Of a stretch of DNA of 64,000 bases, positions 1 to 9,687 are shown piece after piece. Under the pieces are notes generated by a model. It did not search any database and was not told where the DNA came from. It saw nothing but the letters and a program-made list of their open reading frames with translations. Each line of letters opens with the position of its first letter. Positions within the stretch are counted from its first letter, which is position 1. Both the position numbers and the translations under genes were made by a program. The stretch lies in the NCBI GenBank assembly GCA_030674185.1, contig CM060312.1, positions 28,758,835 through 28,822,834 of the forward strand. Reading direction: 5' to 3'. The stretch is from Monoplex corrugatus. Its lineage: Eukaryota; Mollusca; Gastropoda; Littorinimorpha; Ranellidae.

Positions 1-335
1 AGTTTGTACTCCTGACATCCTTAGCAGGCTGGTTAGGTCTTTTGATAGAGCCACAAATTCAAGATCCAATGTTTTAAGTTCAATCGCAACCTGCAACATT
101 AAAAACTTGACTGTTTGCTGTCCATCTTAATGCTTCCATCAGTTTAGTGTCTCACATGTCATCTCCCTTCCTCTCCATTTTAAGACCTTGCCAACGCATA
201 CAGTTTTACGCAGGTTCAGGAAATTTGCCAGATACATACTAAAAGATTTGGATGGAGCACATTTGGAATTGTCCAAGTGCAATGAATACCTCATGAACAA
301 ACTCCAAACTCAGTTGAACTTAACGAAGCAGAGCT
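1..335 (+). repeat. tRNA-derived SINE, family 1
   Basis: The left edge holds a dispersed repeat whose head looks like a decayed tRNA: an A-box-like GATAGAGCC near 45-54 and a B-box-like AAGTTCAATCG near 77-88. The body then runs through CATCTTAATGCTTCCATCA and a pyrimidine-rich middle. The same sequence recurs at 3780-4090 on this strand and at 24402, 28570, 29055, 30470, 37085 and 57040 on the other. Copies are diverged, so this is an old family. No twinfilin exon is visible left of 1016. Confidence 0.7.
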
Positions 336-1015
336 AAACTTTTCAGCTAGTCTGGTAGCCAGTGATTAGCTAAAACTGTATCTGGCCACCTCAACTTACA
401 GGCTGGCAACCTAAAAAACTGGACCATAGCAAGGGAAAAAAGCAAGCCAAAGCCAACCATTTTAACTGAATTGAAGCCTTCTGATGTGCATCTGCCACCA
501 TCATATTAACTTGCGCATAAATTGTGCAACAGCCAGTGCCCTTTGCTACTACTTTCATTAATTTCAGTTTGAAATTGAATGAAGCACGTAAATATTTTCT
601 GTGATGCAGGACATAGTATGCATACATTTTCTGCCAACTGGCCTTTGTTAAGAGAAGGCAAAAGACAACAAAGAAAACCAAAAAAAAGCTTACTTTTATA
701 TTATATCCTGTCGTCAAACCTGAGATACTATTATTTGTGGTGTTGGTCAGCAAATCTGAAGAACATCCTCAATGATTCATCAGTAAAATGGATGAGGCTT
801 GCCCAAGTGGTCCCAGTCTTCCTGACAAGCCAAAAGCACATTCAACTTTGGTGAGAGGCAGCCAAACAGAAACATTTCACAATGATTTTGTTGATGAAGG
901 TTCGAACCGATGACCTCCAAGTCAGCAGCTCATCGTGCTTACCATTTTGTCACATTGCCTGGTCACAGCCCAATCTTTCTTCAAGGATCAAGCCTAGCAA
1001 CAAAATATAGCTTAC

Positions 1016-1143
1016 CTGTGCAAAGTCTGGTGACCAGAAGAGAAAGAGCCATTCATAGCCCATGTCATTCTTGCTGTCATAACGGAACAGAATGTAGCAC
1101 GGCTTCTTGTCCTCCAGGGCAGGCAACACCATTTGTTCATAAT
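1016..1143 (-). CDS. TWF1: Twinfilin coding exon 4
   Basis: The exon reads (D)[15 protein letters not shown], then [20 protein letters not shown] and WSPDFAQ. This is the core of ADF-H domain 1, with the GYEW and W-x-P hallmarks. The donor GTAAG is at 1015-1011 in phase 0, where family members continue with VRQKMLYA; that next exon is not seen in 1-1010. The acceptor side ends in TAC rather than a normal CAG. A TTTGAG three bases upstream is an alternative that would insert one residue into the conserved D-Y pair. Confidence 0.9.
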
Positions 1144-2875
1144 GTACTCAAAAGTTAAAGAAATCACAAGAAATGGCAAAATATCTGCCTGATTTACCTT
1201 CTCTAAGCTGATATACAGATTATCCATGTGATCTAATCCTTCACTGTTAACGAGGTCTCTGTTTTTATCAATATCATGTAGACATATATTCATATGCATA
1301 CAAGTCACACTCTGCCAAAAGAATTCTCAACTTTAATCCTTTCATTCCCTACCCACCAACTTCAAAAGTTAAATCTTTTGTTCCATCGTCCTATCCACCA
1401 ACGTTTTGCAGGAAACTGACGAATTCTGAGATGTATTGGAAAGACAGTGCATCAGTGCTGACTTCTAAGAACACTTTTAAAGGTGAACTCCCACTCTAAA
1501 ATTCATCCATATTCATTACTTCCCAACCCAGACTATGGTCACTTTCTTCATGGTCCTCTGGCCTATGTATGAATTGTGTTTGACTATTTTTCTTTTGATT
1601 TTTGTGCTAAAAATGTCGAAGCATTGGAGGTATATCGTGGAAGTAGTAGGTAGCCTCAGCCAGGAGAGCTGAGATTAAATCATTTAGCTCCAAGCAGCAG
1701 TGTCCTGAATGGGTTAGGACTATCAAAACTACAACAATTTTGAAAATAAATTCCCCTCATGTGGCTTCCTGCATTTCTCTGGAGGGATGCAATTTTGAGC
1801 CTCATGCAGCCAATCAATGAGCAAGTGCAAAGGTCATGACACTTTCAATTTGCATGCTCTAAAATGGATAATGGCGATGAATTCTGTATGTACAGGAATA
1901 GAATTTTACAATGAAAACATGAATAAATTGTTGGCACATTCAATGTCAGGCATAACCCATCAACATTATTGTGGAGAGAAGTGCTTAACAGAGATTCAAC
2001 ACATACACAGGAAAGCATTTCTGTGGAACATAGTTTGACTCGCTGAATACAGCTGGCTATTCCATCCCACAACCCACTGCATATATTTATAAATATATCA
2101 TGTACCCTGGTGATGACATGCTGACAGGTGCGGTAGTTTGTAGTTTGTTTCTCAAACTGCCAGATCCTGCTACTATTATCTCCATCGTATAAAGCTGATC
2201 AGGAAGTATCTCTCTGTCGAAACAACTGCAAAACTCGTTCTCTCCTTCATAATGTCTCGCATTGACTATTGCAATTCACTCCTGTCTGGTCTTCCTGCCT
2301 CCACCATTCACATCCTACAGCGCATTCAAAACAATGCTGTACGCCTTGTACTCAAAAAGAAAAAAGCTGACCACATATCTCCTCTCCTGGCACAACTTCA
2401 CTGGCTCCCTGTATCAAAGCGCATACAGTACAAACTAGACACCATGTGCTACAAAAGCCTCAATAACGCAGCCCCCGATTACCTGTCAAGCCTACTTGAG
2501 ATCTATGTTCCCTCACGTACCCTCCGCTCTGCCTCTGATCCTCTGACTCTTCGCTTTCCACACACTAAGCTCAATACCTATGGTCCACGAGCCTTCTCTG
2601 TTTCTGGTCCACTCTCCTGGAACAAACTTCCTCTCTCAGTCCGTCAGCAACCTACTTTTGTCTCCTTCAAGTCCGCTCTCAAAACTCACCTTTTCTCTCC
2701 TGCATAAAATCCTAACCTCACTCAACCCTCCCCTCTGCAGCCTGTCTCCGCTCGGAGGGAATCACATGGTTATAATATATAATTGTATGCTATGCTCTCT
2801 ATAATTTTCCATTGCTTTTATTCTTGCTTTTATTGCTTTTATTCTTTCTCCCCATTTATAGCCATGCGTGTGTGT

Positions 2876-2914
<39 letters not shown>

Positions 2915-5900
2915 TGTATGTGTGCGTGCGTGTGTGTGCGAGCGTGCGTGCCTGCGTGTGTGTCTGCTTCAGCGCTTAGATTTGATTTTATCAAGATTTT
3001 GCGCTATATAAATATTGTAATTATTATTATTATTAATTATTATAGTCAAATGGGTAAACACTGGACTTCTAATCAGAAGGTCATGGGTTCAATCTGCCAA
3101 GACACATCTAGATGGGCAAAGGTGGAAATTTTTCCCATCTCACAGGCCGACATGTTTGCAGGCCCATCAGCGCCTAGAGCTTCTTCATGTGCATACTTAA
3201 ACAGAACATCAAATACATATGTTAAAGATCCTGCACGTCAAGTCAACAGCTGTCTTATGGAAACATGAAAACACCCAGCATGCACATCTGCAGATTATGC
3301 AACAACACAGCAGAACATGTTCAGCTTGCCTAACAGCTTGAGTTTTCTGCACTTCACTAAAGTCTGATTATGTGTTATGAGCAATGAGTCCAAATGAGTT
3401 TGGAAGTTAGCACTAGACAAGAATGACTATAATATAGCAATTAAATGAGCACAGATTTTCATATTCATATCTTTTGTCAAACTGAATTTACCATGCGAAA
3501 CTCATGCTGCTCTCCGCTTTGAGAGCGCATCGCTGCTCAGCAGCACCACCCAGTTTTTTTTGGGGGGGGACCAAGATTTCAGAAAGGCAAGAAAGCTAAT
3601 CAGCCTTCAAATTTCAACACACCACTGTCTAACTACATGATGTAAATAATATGTTTGGCTGCATATGCAAGCAGATTGCTTTGGCAGGCCACAGGGTATT
3701 TGTGGCATTGACAGCTCATCTACTTAGAGCGCCACACTGAGTGCATGGGTCGTGGATTTGACCCCCAGGCAGGCCACAAGACTTTGTAACAGGCTGACTG
3801 CATCATGTAACCAAGCCTCAGATTCTAGAATTGATATTTCAAGTTCAATCCCACTTCCCAGCCTGCAACAGAAAAAATGGCCTGTCTGCTGCCAGTCTTA
3901 AATGCTCCGATCATTTTGGTGGTGTCAGCCTAGTGTTTCATACGTCCTGTTTCCCCTCCATTTCAAGATCTTGTTAGTGCATTTGGTTTTGCACAGGCTT
4001 AAGGAGTCTGCCAGATGGCAAGTTCAATGGAGCAACTATGGAATTGTACAAGTGTGATGAAGCCTTCTTGAGTAAACTCTCACTACTTAAGTTATGCAGC
4101 GACAAAAATCAGGAATCATTCTTCATTCTCAAATGAAAAAGGATATCTTGTTCAAAAGTTCCATTTGGTCTCACATTTTCTGCCAGTGTAAGCTTCTCTG
4201 AAACAATAACCAACAACATATCATGCAGCCGTTCAACATGAGACACAATTCCAACACAAAAACAATTATCTATTATTATTACCAATAACAGCTGTTACAG
4301 TGTCATTATTACAGTGGGGGGCTATCAAAACAGCCTACTTAAAAGTTTGTCATGGTACACCAGTTTGCAGGATCATCTATCATACAGGTCATGGTATGCT
4401 AGTTTGCAGGATCTATCCTACAGGTCACTGTACATTTGTGTGCAGGAATTATCAAACAGGTCATGGTACATTAATGTGAGGGAACAAACAAACAGGTCAT
4501 GATGCATTAATGTGCAGGAACTATCAAACAGGTCATGGTACATTAATGTGCAGGAACTATCAAACAGGTCATGACACATTAGTGTACAAGAACTATCAAA
4601 CAGGTCATGATTAATGTGCAGGAACTATCAAACAGGTCATGATTAATGTGCAGGAACTATCAAACAGGTCATGATTAATGTGCAGGAACTATCAAACAGG
4701 TCATGATTAATGTGCAGGAACTATCAAACAGGTCATGATTAATGTGCAGGAACTATCAAACAGGTCATGATTAATGTGCAAGAACTATCAAACAGGTCAT
4801 GACATATTAGTGAGCAAAAACTATCAAACAGGTCATGATTAATGTGCAGGAACTATCAAACAGGTCATGATTAATGTGCAGGAACTATCAAACAGGTCAT
4901 GACACATTAGTGTACAAACTATCAGACAGGTCATGATTAATGTGCAGGAACTATCAAACAGGTCATGATTAATGTGCAGGAACTATCAAACAGGTCATGA
5001 CATATTAGTGTACATGAACTATCAAACAGGTCATGACACATTAAGGTACAAGAACTATCAAACAGGTCATGGCATATTTTGTGCAGGAACTATAAAACAG
5101 GTCATGATACATTAGTCATACAGTGTGCAGGAACTATCAAACAGGTTATGGTACATTAATGTGCAGGAACTGTCAAACAGGTTATGGTACATTAATGTGC
5201 AGCAACTGTCAAACAGGTTATGGCACATTAATGTGCAGGAACTGTCAAACAGGTTATGGCACATTAATGTGCAGGAACTGTCAAACAGGTTATGGCACAT
5301 TAATGTGCAGGAACTGTCAAACAGATCATGGTATATTAATGTGTAGGAACTATCAAACAAGTCATGGTACACTGATGTGCAGAAACTATCAAACAAGTCA
5401 TGACGCATTAGTGTGTAGGAACTATCAAATTGCCTATTTAAAAGCTTGTCATGACATAGAACCCCCCCCCCCCCCCCTTCATCAACATACAAATGCAGAA
5501 CATCAAATATGTATGTAGTGTAAGTCATATCAGCATTCATGATGGAAACACAAAAACTGAAATATACCAGAATACTGTCCTTTCAACATTACTTTATAAA
5601 TCAGAATGCTGGAGGATGACAGAGACCAAATTATATGAGCTACCAGTTTGCCGCACACACACAAAAATGTAAAGAACCACACAAATCTTCTGGCCAAGCA
5701 CATTTTCAACCAAGAACTACTTGCCCATTGCAATCAAAAACATATGGGTACCATCAACATGAAAAGTCAATTGAGATGGACAGGGAACATTACAAGAGGA
5801 AGTACGATAACATCACCTGAACTGCCCTTCATGGGACACCAGAAGAAAGATGCAACTGCAAGACAGGAAAAACCTGGAATACCTGGTTATAAAGAGCAGA

Positions 5901-6411
5901 AGGGGACCTCAAGAATCTGAAACACACCTGGGATACGAGAACAGGCCAGAGTGGAGGATCTCTGTTGCTGCCCTACATGCCCAAGGTATATCAGGCAGTA
6001 AATAAATACACCCAAACCACAAAATGAAATAAACATACCAGTGGACGACAAAACAAAATTTACCTACCATCCTTAATGGCAACTTTCAGCAGTCTGTAAG
6101 AGCCATCTTTAGCTCCCCCAAAAAAGGCTTTCAGATCGTCCGTCGCTGCACAAAGATAATCATTAATGAGAGCAAGCACACATGATTATATCAATCAACA
6201 CAGTACAATTACTACATGAAAATCATATTATTGTTGAAGAATAGACAGAACATTACTACCTACGTGGCCAAAAAAATGCCGAGTTGTGATTACTGCTGGC
6301 TGTGTAGTTTATGCGGGGATGGCAGTGAGGGATGTGCGTGTGTGCATGCATATATGCATTTAAGTAGAGAGTAAGGATTGAGTAAAGATATGTGGGTGCG
6401 CATGTGCACAT

Positions 6412-6449
<38 letters not shown>

Positions 6450-6451
6450 TG

Positions 6452-6495
<44 letters not shown>

Positions 6496-8416
6496 TGTGT
6501 ATACAGTATAAAAATGCATGTATATATATATATATGTGTGTGCATGCACATAGAAGCAAGACTCATATGTGCATATTTAGAAACAAACGAGTTTAGGTCT
6601 TTATCAGTGTATGTCTTACAAATGAAATGTACTTTTCAGAAAATCATGCACACACAGCCAGCCAGCCAGCCTGCAGACCAGTCAACTTGGATGATGTAAC
6701 TTTTCAAAGTATTCTTTTCTGCACAGAAGTATGAGCAAGATCAATGCTAAGGTTCCAAAGTCATGACAATCTAACTGCAAGGTGATAAAGGTCAGGCTTC
6801 TGAGCAAGCTTGAGGATTCAGAAGATAAGATTGTGAGATAAATCCTGCCAAACCTGACTGGTAGAAAATGGATTAGTCCAGGAGGCAGTGGATGTGGTGA
6901 AGGAAAGGCTCATGATAAGACAAAATAATAGGTCACACACAAATCAATAGGTAGGGATGGGGATCAACAAAAATAGAATGATGGCCAAAGACCAAGAGAA
7001 GGTGGCGGAGAGTCTGTACACAAACCGATGGAAGGCAACGGGAAACCATCACATATTTTCCCAAGAAAAATCATGGTCAACCGAAGCAACAAAAATGAGG
7101 ATAATGATCTAAATAAGGGATCCTATGGAGCACCTTCGCCCGGTAGGGACCATTACGTTGTGCAGGTGACACCAGACCATCAGCAAGCTACTGCGATCAA
7201 ACTGAAAAAAATACAAAAATTGTAATGTGGAATGTGAGGACATTGCTGCAAAAAAGAAAACTAGATAATGTCAAGATTGAGATGCAAAGGCTTCACATTA
7301 ATATTTCAGGACTAGGGGAAGTCAGATGGAAGGGGACAGGCATGATAACACCAGGAGAACATACAATAAATAATACAATACATTCTGGTGGAAGCACACA
7401 TGAAAGAGGAGTAGGCATCATAACAGACAGGGACAAATCAAAAGCAGTTAAGGGATACTGGGCTGTGTCATACCGAGTTTTGCTGGTTAAACTGGATGGC
7501 AAGCTATTTGATATGCACCAACATCCACAAGTACTCAGGACGAAATTAACAACTTCCAGTAGTAATAGCAAATGGCACAACTTTAAGAGAGGTTGATAAG
7601 TTTAAATATCTGGGAACGGTCATCTAACGAGACGGCAGGTGCACATCAGAAATTGCCAGCAGAATCGGCCAAGCCAAAACAGCATTCAACGAAAAAATGC
7701 CTATCAATTAACATCAGGAAGAGAGGTCATGAATGTTATATAGAATCAATAATGTTATACGGTTGTGAGGTGTGGACAGTCAACACGCAAAGCCAGAACA
7801 AGATTGAGGCAGCCGAGATGTGATTTCTAAGAAGAATGTTGAGAGTTCCATGGACAGCAAAGAAAACAAACAAGACAGTCTCGATGGAAGCAGACACAAG
7901 ATCATTCATAAGGAAGATTAGGAAAAGACAAGCAACATTTATAGGCCATTTTGTGAGGAAAGGGGAATTAGAGCACCTGGTCACAACAGGAAAGAGAACA
8001 CCAGGTAGACCCAGGGAGAAAATATTGGACAGATTTGCAGGGTGGCTGAGGACAGAGAGGGTGGAGATGTGCTTGTGGCAACAAGGGATAGATGCATATA
8101 TGGAGGGCCATGATCGCCGTCATGCAGCAGGGCACATGATGATGATGATGATTTTAAAACCTAACCCCAAAACTAAAATTACTGCTACAATGCTTTGACA
8201 ATATCTGTATACTTCTTATGCTGTGTATTTAATTCTGCTGTGGGCATGAGCTTGATACATGTATGAAAGCACGCAAATGCTTGTCTAGTATAACCCTCAT
8301 AAATAATGGTATCTCACGTTATTTATTCAACCACCCCCACTCCCAAGTCACTGGACCATAATTATGATAAAACTTTAGAAGCCATATTTTCATTTCTGGT
8401 TAAACTGTCACTAGGG

Positions 8417-8475
<59 letters not shown>

Positions 8476-8834
8476 CCAAGCGCATCACCTGTGATAACAC
8501 TGCACATTAAAGTGCATGTCGAACATGTGACACGTGAACATAATGAGGAAGACGGTTTCTCACTTCACAAAGCATCGCGATTATAGATTTTCATTAATAA
8601 TCAACCCGATTACAGCGTCATCAGATGATCCGTGTATTAGACAGTCTACTGACACTGACTGTGTCACTTGTCAGGGTGTGTATCACATCGTGTGTATGCA
8701 GGTAGGTGTGTGTGTGCGTGTGACACGAAACCAAATGAATAGTATGTTTGTAGCTGTTCCAATCAAACTGAACGGTGGGAAAAAGAGGAAAAGCAAAAAC
8801 CGAACTTACGTGTTATTCCAGTTTGATGAGACAT
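1016..8834 (-). CDS. TWF1: Twinfilin, N-terminal four coding exons (partial at left edge)
   Basis: Twinfilin is a cytoplasmic protein with two ADF-homology domains that binds ADP-actin monomers and caps or depolymerises filament barbed ends. Four coding exons are visible: 8834-8810, 6146-6068, 4197-4147 and 1143-1016. They give about 94 residues, starting MSHQTGI and followed by [33 protein letters not shown] and [20 protein letters not shown], the first half of ADF-H domain 1. Spacing matches family members residue for residue. Junction phases are 1, 1, 1 and 0. Exon 2 has one extra base in a T run on the coding strand, which shifts the frame. Exon 3 is followed by a U12-type AT-AC intron. 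The rest of the gene lies left of the window. Invertebrates usually have one twinfilin, so the 1/2 suffix is nominal. Confidence 0.9.
1300..2145. other. Intronic sequence without a gene
   Basis: This lies inside twinfilin intron 3. Short ORFs (such as 1817-2038 and its antisense) have no recognisable domain and no splice support. I see no coding region or clear repeat. Confidence 0.5.
2148..3045 (+). mobile_element. LINE family A (L2/CR1-like), 5'-truncated copy 1
   Basis: The ORF at 2252-2707 has the C-terminal reverse-transcriptase signature of L2/CR1-type LINEs: [43 protein letters not shown] and a final [11 protein letters not shown] 3' UTR follows with a (TG)n tract (2871-2930) and a terminal GCGCTATATAAATATTGTAA with an ATT-type tail. 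A near-identical copy lies at 10886-11965. It is a truncated insertion inside the twinfilin U12 intron, antisense to the gene. Confidence 0.85.
3046..3420 (+). repeat. tRNA-derived SINE, family 2
   Basis: This starts directly after the LINE tail with a tRNA-like head (GGTAAACACTGGACTTCTAA, then GGTCATGGGTTCAATCTGCC as a B box). The body contains TTTTTCCCATCTCACAGGCC, ATGTTAAAGATCCTG and GGAAACATGAAAACACCCAG, the layout of SINEs common in gastropod genomes. A tail fragment recurs near 5482-5560. Confidence 0.65.
3780..4090 (+). repeat. tRNA-derived SINE, family 1, copy 2
   Basis: This has the same body as the repeat at the left edge: a B-box-like CAAGTTCAATCCC near 3840, then CCTGTCTGCTGCCAGTCTTA and the same downstream order. 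It lies just outside twinfilin exon 3, about 60 bases from the U12 donor. Confidence 0.7.
4147..4197 (-). CDS. TWF1: Twinfilin coding exon 3 (51 nt)
   Basis: The acceptor GTTTCAG lies at 4204-4198. The exon codes [17 protein letters not shown] plus one base and fits the family's EQLVIGSYSQPSDSWDKD segment. No GT donor is available in frame before a stop. The exon instead ends at CAAG followed by ATATCCTTTTT, the U12-type AT-AC donor. Confidence 0.85.
4330..5445 (+). repeat. Minisatellite, 32/36-nt unit
   Basis: About 30 tandem copies of GGAACTATCAAACAGGTCAT plus a short spacer. The unit is 32 nt in the left and middle part and 36 nt (adding GTACATTA-type sequence) at the right. Because 36 is a multiple of three, both strands show long repetitive ORFs at 5112-5540; these are artefacts. 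The array fills most of twinfilin intron 2. Confidence 0.9.
6068..6146 (-). CDS. TWF1: Twinfilin coding exon 2 (one-base frameshift in the sequence as given)
   Basis: The acceptor TTGTGCAG lies at 6154-6147 and the donor GTAGGT at 6067-6062. The exon reads TDDLKAFF, then [17 protein letters not shown], matching the start of twinfilin ADF-H domain 1. The coding strand has seven T then five G at 6127-6116, where the family frame needs six T. As given, the frame runs into a stop four codons later. Both flanks are perfectly family-like and the splice sites are intact, so an assembly homopolymer error is likelier than a dead gene. Confidence 0.85.
6410..6512 (+). repeat. (TG)n microsatellite
   Basis: An imperfect TG tract, followed by a short (TA)n at 6520-6534, in twinfilin intron 1. 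The cysteine/valine and histidine/threonine ORFs across it are translation artefacts. Confidence 0.9.
6985..8152 (+). mobile_element. LINE family B (endonuclease-RT type), internally deleted copy
   Basis: 7225-7515 encodes an APE-type endonuclease start: [40 protein letters not shown] and [17 protein letters not shown]. The reading then jumps, near 7540, to the extreme C-terminus: [35 protein letters not shown] and [20 protein letters not shown]. The whole reverse-transcriptase core is missing. It ends GCAGCAGGGCACATGATGATG, the family 3' end. Stops and frame shifts show it is dead. The clade is probably RTE-like but not certain. Confidence 0.8.
8411..8473 (+). repeat. (CA)n microsatellite
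   Basis: A near-perfect CA tract in twinfilin intron 1, close to coding exon 1. Confidence 0.95.
8810..8834 (-). CDS. TWF1: Twinfilin coding exon 1
   Basis: Read on the minus strand this gives MSHQTGIT and one base, then a strong GTAAGT donor at 8809-8804. MSHQTGI is the near-invariant twinfilin start, which fixes the initiation codon at 8834-8832. The ORF is far too short to be found by length. Confidence 0.9.
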
Positions 8835-9110
8835 CTTGTCGGCACAACTACCTGAACGTTAACGGAAAGAGGAAGTGGTTCCCAGTGTGTACGCCCTCTC
8901 CTGTGTAAGATTGTGCCATGGACGCAAGCTACCATTTCATTGGCTACTATGATTGAAGAGAACCAATAAAATGGCCGAGACTGTGAGTGAGACATTAAAG
9001 ACTATCGGCACAGTCTTCGTTTGTGTCCATTAGCAAAGGACGTTATAAAATTGAAGCATCCGCGCATATTAGCTCAGAAAGCGCGCCTTCGAGAAATTTT
9101 TAACATCAAA
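8835..9110 (-). promoter_or_regulatory. Probable twinfilin 5' UTR and promoter
   Basis: This lies just upstream of the twinfilin start. It holds CCAAT-type sites in both orientations (ATTGGCTAC at 8939, AACCAATAA at 8961), an ETS-like CACTTCC when read on the minus strand (8872-8878), and AAAATGGCC at 8968, like a YY1 core. CpGs are more frequent than in the flanks (9060-9093). No TATA box is obvious. The site of transcription start is inferred. Confidence 0.45.
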
Positions 9111-9170
9111 CATGTTGGTTTCATTGTTTAAAAGGCAATTTACCTTTGCATCATCTATCCGATTTCTCAC

Positions 9171-9656
9171 TATCATCATCATGTGCCCTGCCGCATGGCA
9201 TTGGCGATTATGGCCCTCCGTACGAATCTATCCCCCGTCACTGCAAGTATATCTCCCACCCTCTCTGTCATCAACCACTCCGCAAATCTGTCAAATATTC
9301 TCAGAGTCTATCTACCTGGTGCTCTTTTTCCCTCCAGCTTTCCTGTTGTGACCAGGTGCTCTAAGTTCTTTTGCTTCATAAAATGGCCAAGAAATGTTGC
9401 ATGTCTTTTCCTGATCTTCTTCATTAATGTTATCTTTGTGTCTGCCTCCCTCGAGACTGTCTTGTTTGTTTTCTTTCCTGTACACGGAACTCTTAACATT
9501 CTTCTTAGAAACACATTTCTGCTGCCTCAATCTTGTTCTGACTTTGTATGTTGACTGTCCACGCTTCACATCCGTACAACAGTATTGGTTCTATAGAACA
9601 CTGAAGAACTCGCTTCCTGATGTTAATTGATGGTAAGAACGCTTTTCATTTTCTTG

Positions 9657-9687
<31 letters not shown>

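Larger units (their letters stand above)
1144..4146 (-). other. U12-type (AT-AC) intron of twinfilin
   Basis: On the minus strand the intron opens ATATCCTTTTT, a full match to the U12 5' splice consensus. It closes TTTCTTTAACTTTTGAGTAC, with a branch-point-like TTCTTTAAC (consensus TTCCTTAAC, one difference) whose branch A is 11 nt from the terminal AC. Removing it restores the conserved D-Y of the ADF-H domain in phase 1. It holds a LINE 3' end (2148-3045) and two SINE copies. Confidence 0.8.

Noticed and set aside
1144..1148. AG acceptor (TTTGAG) for twinfilin exon 4
   Set aside because: It keeps the frame but gives V-H-Y in place of the conserved D-Y, and exon 3 has no matching GT donor; kept as the alternative to the AC site.
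910..1158. Plus-strand ORF over twinfilin exon 4
   Set aside because: Antisense shadow of a conserved exon.
1195..1280. Minus-strand exon-like segment ending SLEK before GTAAAT
   Set aside because: It reads openly but does not match twinfilin and would break the phase between exons 3 and 4.
5112..5540. Repetitive 12-residue-unit ORFs on both strands
   Set aside because: The minisatellite unit of 36 nt keeps frames open; no evidence of a protein.
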